Assembly: GCF_022376445.1 (NCBI RefSeq)
Contig: NW_025955000.1
Span: 62,001-126,000 of the forward strand
Source of the DNA: Fomitopsis serialis
Lineage: Eukaryota > Basidiomycota > Agaricomycetes > Polyporales > Fomitopsidaceae
Reading direction: 5' to 3'
DNA: 64,000 nt
Shown: positions 1 through 11,222 of the stretch, one piece after another
Position numbering within the stretch: the stretch's first letter is position 1
How the letters are laid out: each line of letters opens with the position of its first letter
Program-made: the position numbers and the translations under genes
Notes under the pieces: generated by a model
What the model saw: only the letters and a program-made list of their open reading frames with translations
The model's database searches: none
Told to the model about the DNA's origin: nothing

Positions 1-1146
1 GCCGTCTGCAGGTACGAACTTCGTACGAAACTCAAGAAGGCGTTAAGAGGCCATGCCGAACTGGTGGAGGACGACTCGGGGGTCGCTGGAGTCGGCACCG
101 AGCGACGTGTGCTACGTCGTGAATTGGAGAAGTGGCGCGACCTTCAGAGCTCGCTCATGCCTCACATCAACTTCCCAGACGTCGACGGCGACGACGGCGA
201 TGACGACGATCACGACGACGACGACGACGACGGGGGTAGCGGTCGGCCTGAAGACGAGCCTCTCGCCCTCCCATCCGACTTCTCGGCAGCTGAGCGCAAC
301 ACGCTCGGCCTGGAGGCGCAGGCGGTCTTCGAACGCCGTGTTCGACATGGCCGTGCGTACGACCTTCTCGCTGCAGTCAAAGAGTCTATCAATCACCAGG
401 GCGCATTCCTCGAGGACAAACAAAAGCACGCGCGTGGTCAGAAAGACAACACTCGCTCTCAAAAGCAGGTGTCCAACGCGACCGCACGCACGCGCATGCT
501 GGCCGGGCTCTACAATTACAACCGCGACCGCCTCATTGCATTGAGCGATGGCATTGCGGAGGACGTCCTACAGGCGATCAACATGGAAACGGACCTCAAG
601 AGTAAGAATTGGCGCAAGCCGCGACAGCAAGGGGACAGCCGCGAAGAACGGGCATGGATCTGGACGGTCATCCCCCCGTGGACGACCGAAGACGATGCGG
701 AAGCATGGGAACTCGAAGGCGAGTGGTTCGTCTATCCCAATTGCTAGTACTAACAACTCGCTAGTCGACCGGGTACAATGGTTCCGCGCTCGGGCGGAGG
801 TGAAGCGAGTGAACGAGGAAATCAACAAGCTTCATGCCGAGTTCAAGAGGACGATCCTCGGTTTCAAGAACATGTCTAGAGCTTGGGAACAGGTCTCGGC
901 GAAGGCAGGGTTGTCCGATGGGGCGAGAGCGTATGCGCTGAGGAAAGTGAATATGTTCAACAAGCTAAGCGTCCAATGCGCGGACGTTTTCGGGACTACA
1001 CGAAAGGATGCCGCAGAGAAGTGGGACTACTCGATTGTAAGTTCCAATTAATGATGCGGGCACCGACTCATGTTCATTCCCTCCAGTCCTCAAGTACATC
1101 CACGCCAGCTGACACCGGCCAGGGGAAGGGGAAGGAGAAGGAGTAG
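1..1146 (+). pseudogene. KDZ-type transposase, 3' part (5' end outside window), frameshifted
   Basis: The frame is open from base 1, so the gene starts upstream. The residues resemble the C-terminal region of the Kyakuja-Dileera-Zisupton (KDZ) transposases common in Agaricomycetes: an acidic Asp run (about 183-230), then QKHARGQKDNTRSQKQ, then TRMLAGLYNYNRDRL, and after 764 the block DRVQWFRARAEVKRVNEE. Frame 1 stops at 747 while the WFRARAE part is in frame 2. The only acceptor (CTAG ending 764, after a TACTAAC branch site) does not restore the frame with any GT I could find upstream, so I infer a small frameshift. A clean intron follows (1037-1086, GTAAGT..CTCCAG), and the last exon ends at a TAG at 1146 with a KGKEKE tail. 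The family name comes from remembered family features, not a search. Confidence 0.58.
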
Positions 1147-1244
1147 GGAGAAGGAGAAGTCGTGGTGCGGTAGGGTGGATGCGAAGGATGGCGATGCTAG
1201 GTGAGTACGTACTATGTATGCTTCGTCAATGTGCTTCCTCTTCT

Positions 1245-1372
1245 CTACCCGCCACCCCGCTATCGACGTCGCCGTCCTACCCGCCACCCCGCTATCGTCG
1301 TCGCCGTCCTACCCCCCATCCCGCTATCGTCGTCGCCGTCCTACCCCCCATCCCGCAAGCGTCGTCGTCAAC
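1245..1372. repeat. 32-bp tandem repeat, four copies
   Basis: The units begin at 1245, 1277, 1309 and 1341. Each has the form CTACCC(G/C)CCA(C/T)CCCGC followed by a TATCGTCGTCGCCGTC-like half. The last copy has drifted. The remainder of 1147-1790 holds no gene that I can support. Confidence 0.85.
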
Positions 1373-1963
1373 ACCGAGCTTCGTTGAAGCTCCATGCGCA
1401 GCGCTAATGCTCGCCACATTGATATTTACGCGTCGACACGCACCCTGTCTGACTGCGTGCTTTGTACGTCGAGCTCACTGGTCTTCTTCTGTCAGGTATC
1501 TACAGCAATGCGTTGTAGGAGGCTGAGGGGGCGGGGCGTGGGCGATGGCAGTATCTAGGTGAGTCGAGTTCCGTCTCGACCTATGCATGCTTCGACGGGT
1601 CTACTGCCGGTGCTCCTGCGTTGTCATTCGCTCAGTGACCGCATCTGGTGGTTTGTGGCCGTGGCATGTGCGCAGTACGGTCGCGCGGTCATTTATTGTG
1701 TATTAATGTTTATTGCTCCGCACAGGGATTGTTTTCCGAGATCCTCGAGTGCGTTGATGCGACGATCGTGTGGATGCGAGGGGTGACAGCTGGATTAGTC
1801 GCGAGCTAATCGAGGATTACTGGCGAGCTAATCGAGTGACTTACGATGGCTCAGCTATGGCATTGGGAAGTAATCTACTGTCTTCGTGACTGATTCCTTA
1901 TGGCTTAGTATGTACTCAGAGTGTTTCTTCTTGGTTGATTTGTACTGGCTTAGCATGTCTTCG

Positions 1964-2945
1964 TGGTTGATCAGTAGTGGCTTAGCATGTCTTCATGGTT
2001 GATTAGTAGTGGCTCAGCATGTTCTTAGGATCAGTTTGGTAATGGATTAGGGATTGGTGGAATTGTCTCTGTGTGACTTAAGAGTGGATTGAGTTGAACT
2101 TTAAACTGACTTAATATTGATTGAGTGGTGGATTATGCTGCAACTCACAATTGACTTTGTAGTGTATTAGCATTAACTGAGACTGTCATAGACAGGATTA
2201 GCAATGGATAATGTTTTGACTTAGGATTGACTTTGAAGTAGTTAGCACTAAGCCATACTGTCATGAACAGGATTAGCAATAGATTGGGATTTGGTTTAAG
2301 ACACATGAGCATTGTTAAGCACTGTCTTGAGACAGGATTAGGACTGGTATATTTTGTCTTAGTACATAGATTAGCATAGGATTATGAACATTCACATGGG
2401 TTACATTGGATTGGAACTGGATCAAAAATACTCAAGTCATGATTTAGCATTGATCAGCAGGGGATTAGACATGGATTGAGCATGACTTAATGAAGATTAG
2501 TGTTCATCTCAAACCTACTTAGCCTCAACTACTTGTGAATCTATTGCCTAAGTTATGGCTAAGCATGGCTAATCTATGGTTAGGAAATGATTAGACATGG
2601 GTCAGATGTTACTTAGCCAAGATTAATCCTCTGAGGATTAGCTTCATTGATCCTATATGGGTAATTAATTGGCTAAGCAGTTTCTCAGCAAGTCTCAGCA
2701 ATGGATAAACTATGGCTAATCTATGGTTAAGTGTGTATGGATTAGCTGTACTGATTGTCCTTGGCTAAGCAAAAAGTCTAAGCAATGGATGAACAATGGA
2801 TAATCCATGGTTAAACCTGTATGGATTAGCTGTACTGATCCTGCTTGGCCAAGCAACTGGCTAAGCCATAGCTTAGCACAGGATTGGGTTAAATGTGTAT
2901 GGCCTTTAAGTTGATCTAAAATACAATATTGATTCAAACTTAATC
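1964..2945. other. AT-rich block with no CpG dinucleotide
   Basis: Read base by base, there is no CG between the CG at 1962-1963 and the CG at 2946-2947, although sequence on both sides is rich in CpG. The block is made of loosely repeated words such as GGATTAGCAATGGA, CTTAGCATGTCTTC and GGCTAATCTATGGTTA. A clearer degenerate duplication is seen between about 2699-2775 and 2795-2857 (both contain TATGGATTAGCTGTACTGAT). There are no credible coding frames. It lies immediately downstream of the 3' end of the hAT gene. Confidence 0.8.
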
Positions 2946-3050
2946 CGATTTAAATGCAGAAGACGGTACCCGACGCCGAGGAACTGCGCCCGGCAGAGCC
3001 CTTGGTCTGTTCGTAACGTGCCTTGAACTAGACAGAGCTTTATCAGTGAC

Positions 3051-6000
3051 CTAGACACCGAGATAGAACTCCGAATGCCGCCGTCTACTCACAACCTCTT
3101 TCGTGAGCTCTTCAGCCGACTCACAGAGCTCCGGTTCGTCTTTCCAGTGTTGTTTGAAGTGAGCGAGACGCTTTGATGGCTCAAGGACTGACCTCCGTTT
3201 TTGTCAGTCGATTGTCTGGTTTGATAGCATGTACACGCACCAATAGAAAGTACATAGGCGTCGTTGTCGCCGGTCTTGTCGTAGTACTCAGCTATCTTGT
3301 TGAGTCCCGCCTGAATTGCAGGCCAGAAAAACTCGTAGTTCATGTTGTCGAGTAATGCTGTCCATTGAGTATGCAAGTCTTTGAGGGCGGGCAGTGCGAG
3401 GTGTAGGGATGGGCTGTGCTCGGAGGAAAATCACTGCTGGCACTGATCCGCAATCTAGGGCCCGGATCATTGAGCATGAGACGTAAGTCGCAACAACTTA
3501 GAATCGTCGAGAGTGAACTTACACGCAAAACCCGTTGGAACGTCTTCACACGAGTCCACTCCTCAGAAGATGGGATAAGTGCGAGGAGCTTGGATGCGGT
3601 GAGAGCATCTGATGCCTTGCGTGAAAGCTCGATCATAAACTGTCGGATGAACTGTTGATAACTGCATTAATATATGACGGATTGAGTTCCGAGTGTGACC
3701 CACCATGCGCAACCTATATGCTCGGTTGAGCATAACATAGGTCGAAGACCATCGTACCTTCATGTCGACGACAAGTGTTTTGATATTTGTTGGTTCAATG
3801 CCCGAATGTGCCTGTATGTCGCGAAAGTGTTGCTTCCTTTGACTCGATGAACGTTCCTGCAAGTAGAGTTCAGTCTCGGTTCGGACACACCACATAATTC
3901 ACATACTTTTACGGATACAGCTCGGACTAATCCGATTTCATCACGTACTGCGACCATCGTCTCCGGTATGTGCGCCTCGGGCTTATGCGGGTCGTAATGT
4001 GGCGACTTGCTGTGACACGCGATCACCGCTTGCGTTGTGAGGTTGATGATGTGTGCGAGACATCCTATACGACGGCGTGCAGCGTCAAACTTCACGTCAG
4101 GGTGGTTCTTCTCGAGGACAATGGCAAACTCCTTCATCATTCTGAGGTTTGAACTTGCGTTGTCGCATGTCACCATGAAGATCTGTGCAACACTCAGTAG
4201 TTAGTGGATGTACAGCTCACTCGTTATGCATGTACCTACACGATCAGTGATCCCTACCCTCGTCGCAATTTTGAATAAGGCTTGACCGAGCCGCTTGCCA
4301 CTGTGAGACTCATTCATGCGCACGAAACCTATGAGAGCGGATTCCAGTATCCAATCGTTGTCAGACCGCTCTTCGACCCAGTGAGCAGTCACCGCGAAGT
4401 AGCCGTCTACGTTGCTCGCTTGCCATGCATCACACGTCAAGCAGATCCGTCCGTTCACCGTCTTCCCCTGGCATAGAGCATGTTCGACTCAGTAGCCAGA
4501 CTCGGACTGTTCAACATATCATGGATACAACGTACCGCGAATCGTTTCTTCAAGTCACGAAGATATTGATGAAATTGGGCGAGGATTTCTTGTCGAGTAG
4601 CTGCACGTTTCGGCAGAGTGACGGCGCCCTTCGCACGGGAGGCGAGATTGATCATATTAATGAAAGCTGGATGCTCGAACGCGCCGATAGGCTGTAGCAC
4701 GCAACAAGATAAGCACTCGAAAAGGAGGGGAGAGACATATTGTGCCGTACTTGATCAGTGGCAACAAGCCACTCAATTGCTGCGCTTTTGAACGCACTAT
4801 CAGAGTATGGAACCACAGGATCGACAGGAGGCCCGCTGTGCACATGTCCATCGAGTGTTGTCTGTTTCTGCGACTCGGCCGCAGCTGCAGCTCTCGCTTT
4901 AACGTCGTCCTCGAGCTTGGATTCGCAGTCATTCCTGTCGCACCACTTGTAATATTTTGCCTTGAATAAGTGTGTGTTAGTAGGACTCCGAGTCGGACCG
5001 AAGTGTTCCAGTGATCACTGGCTTCACATTACCTTATGATGTGCAGCCAGGTGTCGCCGCAATGTAGACACGTCCTGTACAAACGTGTAGTCGCCAATAT
5101 GCTTTGTTCTGGTGAATGTGACGGACGTAAGGTTCGTTCCGAATGACTACACATTCAATGAGACTTACTTGCATAGTTCGCAATCGCGAACCTTCTGAAG
5201 TTGGCCATCCTTAGGGCTCTTCCGGTCATATGCCTTCCTGAAGAATGTGTTGACATCGGCTGTCTTGTCCGCTCTGGTTGCCTTCGCGGATGCCGCGACA
5301 GGCTTGATATGCTCAAGGTCCTTGAGCATGCCGTCTCCGTCGACTGCGCCTCCATCGTCAGGCTCGTGTGCGCCGAGTAGATTCTGGGAACCCTCCCTTG
5401 CCGAATCGCGACGGACTGCGAATACCGTGGCACCACACAACCAACTCAGTTTGAGATCCTCAACATGCGCACGGAGTAGTAAGTACATACCTCGCTTTTT
5501 GGGCCGCCGGGCAATTGTCCGTCCACCGCCTGAGTCACTATCCTCTGAGTCGGAGCTTTCTGCTCTTCGAGTTCGCTTCCCCGCCGGTTTTCGAGATCCT
5601 GGGGCACGCGGAGAGTCTGACTCGTCATCATCAATCTCAATGACCGTCCGTGATGCATGTTCACTGAAAGGTGTCCCTGTGGCGCGATGACGCAGACTGC
5701 GGTTAGGTAGCAGCATTACAATGAATCTCGTGTTGACTTGCCTGTATCTTTCTCTTTGCCTTTCCCAGCCGTCTTGCTCTGAGAAGGCTCGCTAGCCACA
5801 TTCACGTCCGACCGTGCGCCACGTGTCGTAGGCTGTTCAGCATTGTCTGGATCTCTTGCTCGGTGACTTGGCCGGCCAACGCGCCGTGCTCGGCCTTCGT
5901 CTGTGGCAGCAGGATCAGGAGTGTCTACAGTGCAGCCAGCATCAGCACCGCTTGAACTCTCGGATGGATAAGAGTGTTAGCCTACCTCCTCCGCCTCGAA

Positions 6001-6447
6001 CACGAAGTTGAAGTGTCAGATGCGACATGGACCGTAGTCCGAGGCTCCCAAGACTTTGATGGTGCATCAGTGTTGCGAATCGATGTTGCCCTGACCCCGT
6101 GATGTAGTGCGTCGTGTTGAATGTTGATGGTATGACACCACGCTGGCGAAGCGAAAGCCAGACGTCGGCGACCGTGTTGTCGTCCGAGACAACTGCACAT
6201 TAATAAGTATGCAAGTTTGAGCAAGTATACTAGGACTCGGACGCAATCACGGAGACGTACGCAATGGTATGGACTTTGGCCCTTGCACTCCGGCGCACCC
6301 TGATGTCGAGTCTGTTCCCATGATAAAATTGTGTACGGGTGGTAGCTCGTGAGGCGGCGGAAACGATCGCAACGCATGTTCGATACATGCGAGCGATGGC
6401 GAATTGTCCGCCTCGAGGATGATATGAGCCGATGGAAACAGAGCCAT
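3051..6447 (-). CDS. BED zinc-finger hAT-family transposase, multi-exon, C-terminus short
   Basis: A cut-and-paste DNA transposase assembled from about ten exons. In order: (i) an exon around 6000-6190 whose end, SHLTLQLRVRGGG, resembles the ubiquitin tail and is probably a ubiquitin-like fold; (ii) an acidic/basic linker around 5497-5700 with KRTRRAESSDSEDSDSG and RRPKKR, likely a nuclear signal; (iii) a BED finger split by an intron, CELC (about 5170) with TLRRHLAAHHK (about 5033-5075); (iv) the hAT RNase-H-like core, with LTCDAWQASNVDGYF (about 4430), MVTCDNASSNLRMMKEF (about 4170), RIGCLAHIINL and KVRWSSTYVMLNRAYRLR; (v) RLAHFKQHW (3093-3187). The usual C-terminal hAT dimerisation region is not found. 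The frame stops at 3051, just before the CpG-free block, so the gene appears truncated. The start is uncertain: the ATG at 6447 is the first one in the conserved frame. Confidence 0.75.
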
Positions 6448-6602
6448 GCTGGGAAGCGATGTGACACTATATTCGTGGGATGTAAGTCAAGTTTCTCCAT
6501 AATCAGCCAGTGGCAGCCACTCACCGTAGACGAAGACAGCCGAAGATATATAAATGTACATCGTGGTGACCGTCAAAGCGATGTCGCATTCAGAGCCCAT
6601 GC

Positions 6603-7432
6603 GAATGTGCAGCTTGGGTTGCAGGTGCTGGAAAGCGAGGGATAAGAGAGCTAAGGGCAGGAGAGAAAGCACGAGACAGGAAGCGAGCCATGATGGGAAG
6701 CAGAAGGCTATCGCGTCAAGTGTACTCGGGGCGAGAAAAGCCTGGCGCGGCCGACGAGTTGTGGGCTGCCATTGTCGGAGGCTTCCGCCGCTGCCATGTA
6801 GACTCATGGCGGGCAGCAAGCGAGTCGTCGTGGCAGGGATGGGGAACTCTGGAGCGAGTTCTGCACCTGCCAGATCTTAAATTTGAGCTCACCGACTATT
6901 AGCCAACACCACTTAGTCCAATCTATGCCTAGTAGAGGCAATTCCGAGCAACCGCACATGTGATGGGCCATTCACGGGTGCACACCCATAACAGGCACAA
7001 GGCGGTGGCCATCTGTTTCTAGCGGCACGAATAAACATTATCATTTTCTAGCTTTCAACAGAGGATCAAACAGATTACAGTACAAATGTTGTACTTAGCT
7101 ACGAACTGGACAGTACACGGCTCATGCATCCTTTATTCGTAGTGCATAAACGAATCGACGATGGCTACGTCGGTCAGTGATGAGTGCGCCAAGTCGGACT
7201 GAAGTTTGAGTCATCTTGAATCTCGTGCCGCCGATTGGTGGCATCGTCGAGCGAGATGTCGAGGAGTCGGGGTCGCGGGCCGCATGGTGTTGGCGATAAC
7301 GCAGGCGAGCAAAATGTTTAGGCGTCCGGTGAGATGATGACCGGGAATTGCGAAGGGGCTTGGGGCTGCTTGGGGCGGCCAGGGGCCGCGCGTCGTGCAG
7401 TTTGCTGCGCCACTCTGCTGACTCAGCGAACC
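6603..7432. other. Intergenic, no gene seen
   Basis: Upstream flank of the hAT gene. Short overlapping frames on both strands have no recognisable motif and no matching splice structure. It may hold a missing first exon of the hAT gene; a GT donor at about 6525 (minus) could lead into the exon at 6447, but the frame does not fit cleanly. Confidence 0.4.
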
Positions 7433-7738
7433 ATATTTGGTACTATAAGCCCGGGCTCAATGGGCCGGGCTCAGGCTTTAACATTTGAAAGCCGGGCCCT
7501 CTCGCTGGGCTTCTGACGGCTTGGGCCGGGCTTTTAGCGGCTGGGTCGGGCTCGGCTGGGCCGGGCTCGGGCTCACGAGCCCGGCCATGAGCATCACTAC
7601 TAGCGAGCGTGTTTGCCTGCTCGCTCGCCCATCTGCCCACCCCATACGCGACCGACCATGACCTGCACAAACCACGCAAACCCTTACCCGGGTAAGGGAA
7701 CTGGTCGAGCCCCGGCCCTACCACTACTGACGTACGGT
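7433..7738. repeat. GGGCCGGGCT-rich repeat, possible non-autonomous hAT-like element
   Basis: Between about 7449 and 7590 the words GGGCT, GGGCCGGGCT and GGGCTCGGGCTC recur many times. The right edge reads, on the minus strand, CAGTAGTGGTAGGGCCGGGG. Clusters of GGGCC-type words near the ends, and termini beginning CAGTG/TAGGG, are known from some hAT elements. A clear left partner terminus and a target duplication were not found. Confidence 0.3.
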
Positions 7739-7740
7739 GT

Positions 7741-8180
7741 TGGACATTAGAGCATCAGGATATCTTTACGATATGATCTCGACCTGAAAATAGGCTTACG
7801 TAAGAGTTTCTTCACGATAATGCGGCCTCACTTTACTTGGATAGCTTCACGATATGTTCACTTTAAGTTGCAGATGAATATATGCTTAGGTCACAATACC
7901 TTCACGACAATGCCACCTCACTTTGTTCTGATAGCTTCACGGTCCTATCACCGTAAGGTGAAGTCAGTTATGGTGATGTTACAATATCTTTACAATAACG
8001 CATACTGCAGTTATGCTGAAGCTTTCGTGTGACGGCTGGTCACACTTTGATTAAACTTCGTTCACTATGTCTCGCAGCCACTTACTATGATCTCGATTAA
8101 GATATATTTATGCTATTATGCCCTCATATATCCTTACCGACTTATGCACATCTTTACAATACTTTCAGGATAACTGAATG
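7741..8180. repeat. AT-rich degenerate tandem repeat, about 100-bp unit
   Basis: The segment from about 7811 (CTTCACGATAATGCGGCCTC .. ATAGCTTCACGATAT) is repeated imperfectly from about 7911 (CTTCACGACAATGCCACCTC .. ATAGCTTCACGGTCC). The short word CTT(T/C)ACGATA recurs elsewhere in the block. No gene is seen. Confidence 0.5.
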
Positions 8181-8184
8181 CGGA

Positions 8185-9150
8185 TTATGCTGAGCTGCAC
8201 CCTGTGACAGATGCACTTACCGAAGTGAGATGTACTCGGGCGTACCGGTACAAACTTCGCACGGCGGAACACGACTGCATCCTGCAGCCCGGATCGTCGG
8301 GGTGTAGTAGAAAGTCCCAACACATCCCAGCCCCGACTTCGCTCGCGGCGGGGTCATGTTTTCCAGAGGAAGTGTCCATGCAGCGCAACGAAGTCCTAGG
8401 TGTCCAGCAGTCACCTTGCGTCTTGACCGATAGATCGAACCGTGCAAGGACAATCATTGACACCGCCTGCGCGGAACATCTCGACGGAAGTGCAGGGGCT
8501 CGATACATCGACGTGCGTCCGCAATAACCATATCGCAATACGACGAACGAAGCGTTTAATGGTCATCCACGGATACAGTAGACGCAGCGAGAAGGAACAT
8601 GACAGACAGACCGCAGACCGCGGTGCAGCATCTTAAGAGCCGGCGAGCAATAGCGACTCCGAGACAGACAAAAGTATGACGGGATGGGAAACGCACTAGT
8701 GCTGCCCTATGGCGATGATGTTGCTGGAGATCGCGGCGTCGGCGAGCGTAAGGACGTCTCCGACGACTGTTACTCTGTTGACAAGGAGCAGCCGCGGTTT
8801 GCCTAACTAAGTTTCCGCGGTGAGCGACTCAATGCATAGCGTGCGCATACCTACGCAACCTCATTACGCTCTCGCTGCACATTCTTCGGACTGACTGGCC
8901 TGAGCAACTTGTCGGAAAGTGCAGACGAGTGCACTCGCGAGCCAGGATGGCCGGGGTATCGCAGGAGTAGCGTAACTCATTTCAGACGGCAAAACAAGAC
9001 TAGACGGATGCATTGACGACGACCGATGTTCGCGCTCGACGGCGTTGTCCATGAGCAGGGGCGGCGAGGATGGCGGCGTCGGTGAGAGCGTCGGCCTGAG
9101 TCGGGCGTGACGTGGCGAGACCGTGATGTGACGAGGGACGTTACTGCGTG
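8185..9150. other. Intergenic, no supported gene
   Basis: Minus-strand frames of 117 codons (8185-8538) and 105 codons (8864-9181) overlap competing frames and show no family motif. This is the upstream region of the HSP60 gene. Confidence 0.4.
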
Positions 9151-9151
9151 A

Positions 9152-9164
9152 TTCTAGACTGTTC
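9152..9164 (+). promoter_or_regulatory. Heat-shock-element-like site upstream of HSP60
   Basis: The sequence TTCTAGACTGTTC reads as three alternating 5-bp heat shock factor units, TTC-nn-GAc-nn-TTC, with one mismatch in the middle unit. It ends 120 bases before the HSP60 start codon, a sensible place for stress control of a chaperonin. Assignment rests on the consensus only. Confidence 0.42.
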
Positions 9165-9283
9165 CGTGACAAATTGCTCAAAAAGTGCTGGCCGACGTCG
9201 ACCGCGTTCTCTCACCGTCCTCCTGCTCGCTGTCGCCCCCGTCCCCGCCGCCGCCCTGCTCATCGTTCTGCGTGTGGAAAGCA

Positions 9284-11222
9284 ATGCACCACTTCTCTCA
9301 GACGTCCTCTGCTGCGCTCCGCCGCGCCGCCGCAAAGGCGGCCAAGCCTTCGCTGGCTCGCGGCGCGCACAAGGAGATCAAGTTCTCGAACGAAGGTCGC
9401 GCTAGCATTCTCAAGGGCGTCGACGTGCTCGCGGACGCCGTCAGCGTCACCCTCGGTCCCAAGGGTACGTAGCCTCGCCAGCTGGCCGGAAGTGACACGC
9501 TCACCGTCTCTGCAGGTCGCAACGTCATCATCGAGCAGTCGTTCGGCGGCCCGAAGATTACCAAGGGTATGTCGCCTTACCTTGCCTCTACCGTGCCCGT
9601 GCTCACATACCCGCAGATGGTGTCACGGTCGCAAAGTCGATACAGCTCAAAGACAAGTTTGAGAACCTCGGCGCTCGGTGAGTCGGCTCCGCGCCTTCCT
9701 TCTCAGCGTCCCGCTGACCCCGCCTCGCAGCCTCGTCCAGGACGTCGCGTCCAAGACGAACGAGATGGCTGGTGATGGCACGACCACCGCCACCGTCCTC
9801 GCGCGCGCCATCTACGCGGAGGGTGTCAAGAACGTCGCCGCTGGGTGCAACCCTATGGACCTCCGCCGCGGCTCCCAGGCCGCCGTCGACCGTGTCGTCG
9901 AGTTCCTCTCCTCCCACGCAAAGACCATCACCACCACCGCCGAGATTGCTCAGGTTGCGACCATCTCCGCTAACGGCGATGCCCACGTCGGCAACCTCAT
10001 CGCCCAGGCCATGGAGAAGGTCGGCAAGGAGGGTGTTATCACCGTCAAGGAGGGCCGCACCATCGACGACGAGATTGAGATCACGGAGGGCATGCGTTTC
10101 GACCGCGGCTTCATCTCTCCTTACTTCGTCACCGACGTCAAGTCCCAGAAGGCCGACTTCGAGAAGCCCCTCGTTCTCCTCAGCGAGTCTAAGATCAGCC
10201 GCCTCCAGGACATCCTTCCGGCCCTCGAGGCTGCTGTCCAGGCGCGTCGCCCGCTGCTTATCATCGCGGAGGACGTCGACGGTGAGGCCCTCGCCGCGTG
10301 TCTCGTCAACAAGCTCCGTGGCCAGGTGCAGGTCTGTGCCGTCAAGGCCCCCGGCTTCGGCGACAACCGCAAGTCCATCCTCGGTGACCTTGCTATCCTC
10401 ACCGGCGGCCAGGTCGTTACGAACGAGCTCGACATGAAGCTCGAGCAGCTCACGCCCGACATGCTCGGCTCGTCCGGCTCGATCACCATCACCAAGGAAG
10501 ATACGATCGTCCTTAACGGTGAGGGCTCCAAGGACGCGATCCAGCAACGCTGCGAGCAGATCCGCGCGCTGATTGCGGACTCGACAACGAGCGAGTACGA
10601 CCGCACGAAGCTCCAGGAGCGCCTCGCGAAGCTCTCGGGCGGTGTTGCGGTCATCAAGGTCGGCGGTTCGTCCGAGGTCGAGGTTAGCGAGAAGAAGGAC
10701 CGGTACGACGATGCGCTCAACGCGACACGCGCAGCTGTCGAGGAGGGCATCCTCCCCGGCGGTGGTGTCGCGCTCCTGAAGGCGTCCCTCGCGCTCGCGA
10801 GCAAGGCGCCTGGTTCGCAGGCAGTGTCGTCGCCGGACGTGAAGCTGATCCCGACGGCGAACTTTGATCAGGACCTGGGCGTGTCGATCATCAAGCGGGC
10901 GCTGTCCCACCCGGCGCGGACGATCCTGAAGAACGCGGGCGAGGAGAGCTCCGTGCTTGTTGGCACGATGGTGCAGCTGTACGGCGCGGAAGACAAGTTC
11001 GCGTGGGGCTACGACGCGAGCAAGGGTGAGTGGGTGGACATGATCAAAGCAGGCATCGTCGACCCGCTCAAGGTCGTCCGGACCGCACTTGTCGACGCCG
11101 CGGGTGTCGCGAGCCTGCTGACGACGAGCGAGGCGTGCATCGTCGAGGCACCGGAGGAGAAGCCGGCACCGCCTGCGGGTGGCATGGGCGGCATGGGTGG
11201 TATGGGAGGCATGGGCTTCTGA
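9284..11222 (+). CDS. HSP60: Mitochondrial chaperonin HSP60 (GroEL type)
   Basis: Exons 9284-9464, 9516-9566, 9617-9677 and 9731-11222 give an uninterrupted 594-residue protein, the usual HSP60 length. All introns are 50-53 nt with GTACGT, GTATGT or GTGAGT donors. It forms ring oligomers in the mitochondrial matrix and folds imported proteins with ATP and the HSP10 partner. Seen in order: an Arg/Ala/Ser-rich presequence without acidic residues (first about 28 residues), [20 protein letters not shown], the ATP site [12 protein letters not shown], the apical-domain stretch [35 protein letters not shown] near the hinge, and a GGM-repeat tail ending GGMGF. The ATG at 9284 begins the basic presequence; the same frame is open further upstream but would add a Pro/Ser-rich extension. 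Neighbours are repeats and decaying genes, so this is a conserved island. Confidence 0.97.

Noticed and set aside
8185..8538. Minus-strand 117-codon frame with several Cys
   Set aside because: No signal peptide, and an equally long plus frame covers the same bases.
9603..10910. 435-codon open frame on the minus strand opposite HSP60
   Set aside because: It is a shadow of the strongly biased GC3 codon use of HSP60; its residues are low-complexity Arg/Leu/Asp/Glu and it has no own start context or introns.
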